Source of the DNA: Actinomycetota bacterium
Lineage (GTDB): Bacteria; Actinomycetota; Actinomycetes; Streptosporangiales; Streptosporangiaceae
DNA: 6,222 bases
Reading direction: 5' to 3'
NCBI GenBank assembly: GCA_003161205.1
Contig: PMOU01000293.1
Span: forward strand, 1-6,222
Below, piece by piece: positions 6,198 to 6,222 of the stretch. The notes below the pieces were generated by a model. It searched no databases, was not told the DNA's origin, and was given only the letters and a program-made list of their open reading frames with translations. The translations under genes were made by a program, and so were the position numbers. The first letter of the stretch is position 1, and each line of letters begins with the position of its first letter.

Positions 6198-6222
6198 GGG
6201 CTAGCCCGTGATCAGCTAGCCC
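6198..6222 (+). terminator. Probable terminator hairpin after punA
   Basis: GGGCTAGC (6198-6205) pairs perfectly with GCTAGCCC (6215-6222) around a 9-base loop, starting 3 bases after the stop codon. An alternative fold uses the 12-bp palindrome CGGGCTAGCCCG (6197-6208). The stem touches the window edge and may be longer. No T-run is visible. Confidence 0.65.

Noticed and set aside
1..6222. tRNA, rRNA, CRISPR array, insertion sequence or attachment site
   Set aside because: I saw no tRNA-like cloverleaf, no regularly spaced repeats, no transposase or integrase motifs and no long terminal inverted repeats.

Overview
The window is strongly GC-rich, with G or C in most third codon positions, GTG and ATG starts, and protein families typical of high-GC Gram-positive bacteria. 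These include a stand-alone anti-sigma-like ATPase, an actinobacterial-type xylose isomerase and a mycobacterial-type purine nucleoside phosphorylase. An actinomycete is the best guess; I cannot name the genus.

Layout, left to right. (1) 1-588, + strand: the C-terminal 195 residues of an aldo/keto reductase, cut by the window edge. (2) 597 to about 1404, - strand: a probable two-gene unit. A GHKL-fold ATP-binding protein comes first, then a 67-residue protein of unknown function, with a 43-base gap. It meets the reductase gene tail to tail with 8 bases between stop codons. (3) About 1405-1716: divergent control region between the ATPase gene and the xylose genes, with a GC-rich hairpin, a 12-bp perfect palindrome, a nested inverted repeat and candidate promoters. 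(4) 1717-4294, + strand: xylB then xylA, 31 bases apart, closed by two tandem hairpins. (5) 4458-5267, - strand: a DedA/VTT-domain membrane protein, convergent with xylA. (6) 5268-5361: short divergent promoter region. (7) 5362-6195, + strand: purine nucleoside phosphorylase, followed by a hairpin at the window edge.

XylA converts D-xylose to D-xylulose and XylB phosphorylates it to xylulose 5-phosphate, which enters the pentose phosphate pathway. Phosphorolysis by the purine nucleoside phosphorylase releases (deoxy)ribose 1-phosphate, which can feed the same sugar-phosphate pool, but nothing in the sequence shows joint regulation. No xylose transporter and no ROK-family XylR regulator lies in the window.

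The content is mostly ordinary metabolism. I found no convincing new multi-gene system. The points most worth checking are the ATPase plus 67-residue protein pair, the xylB leader structures, the DedA protein lacking the usual arginine motif, and the small repeat that carries two convergent stop codons.
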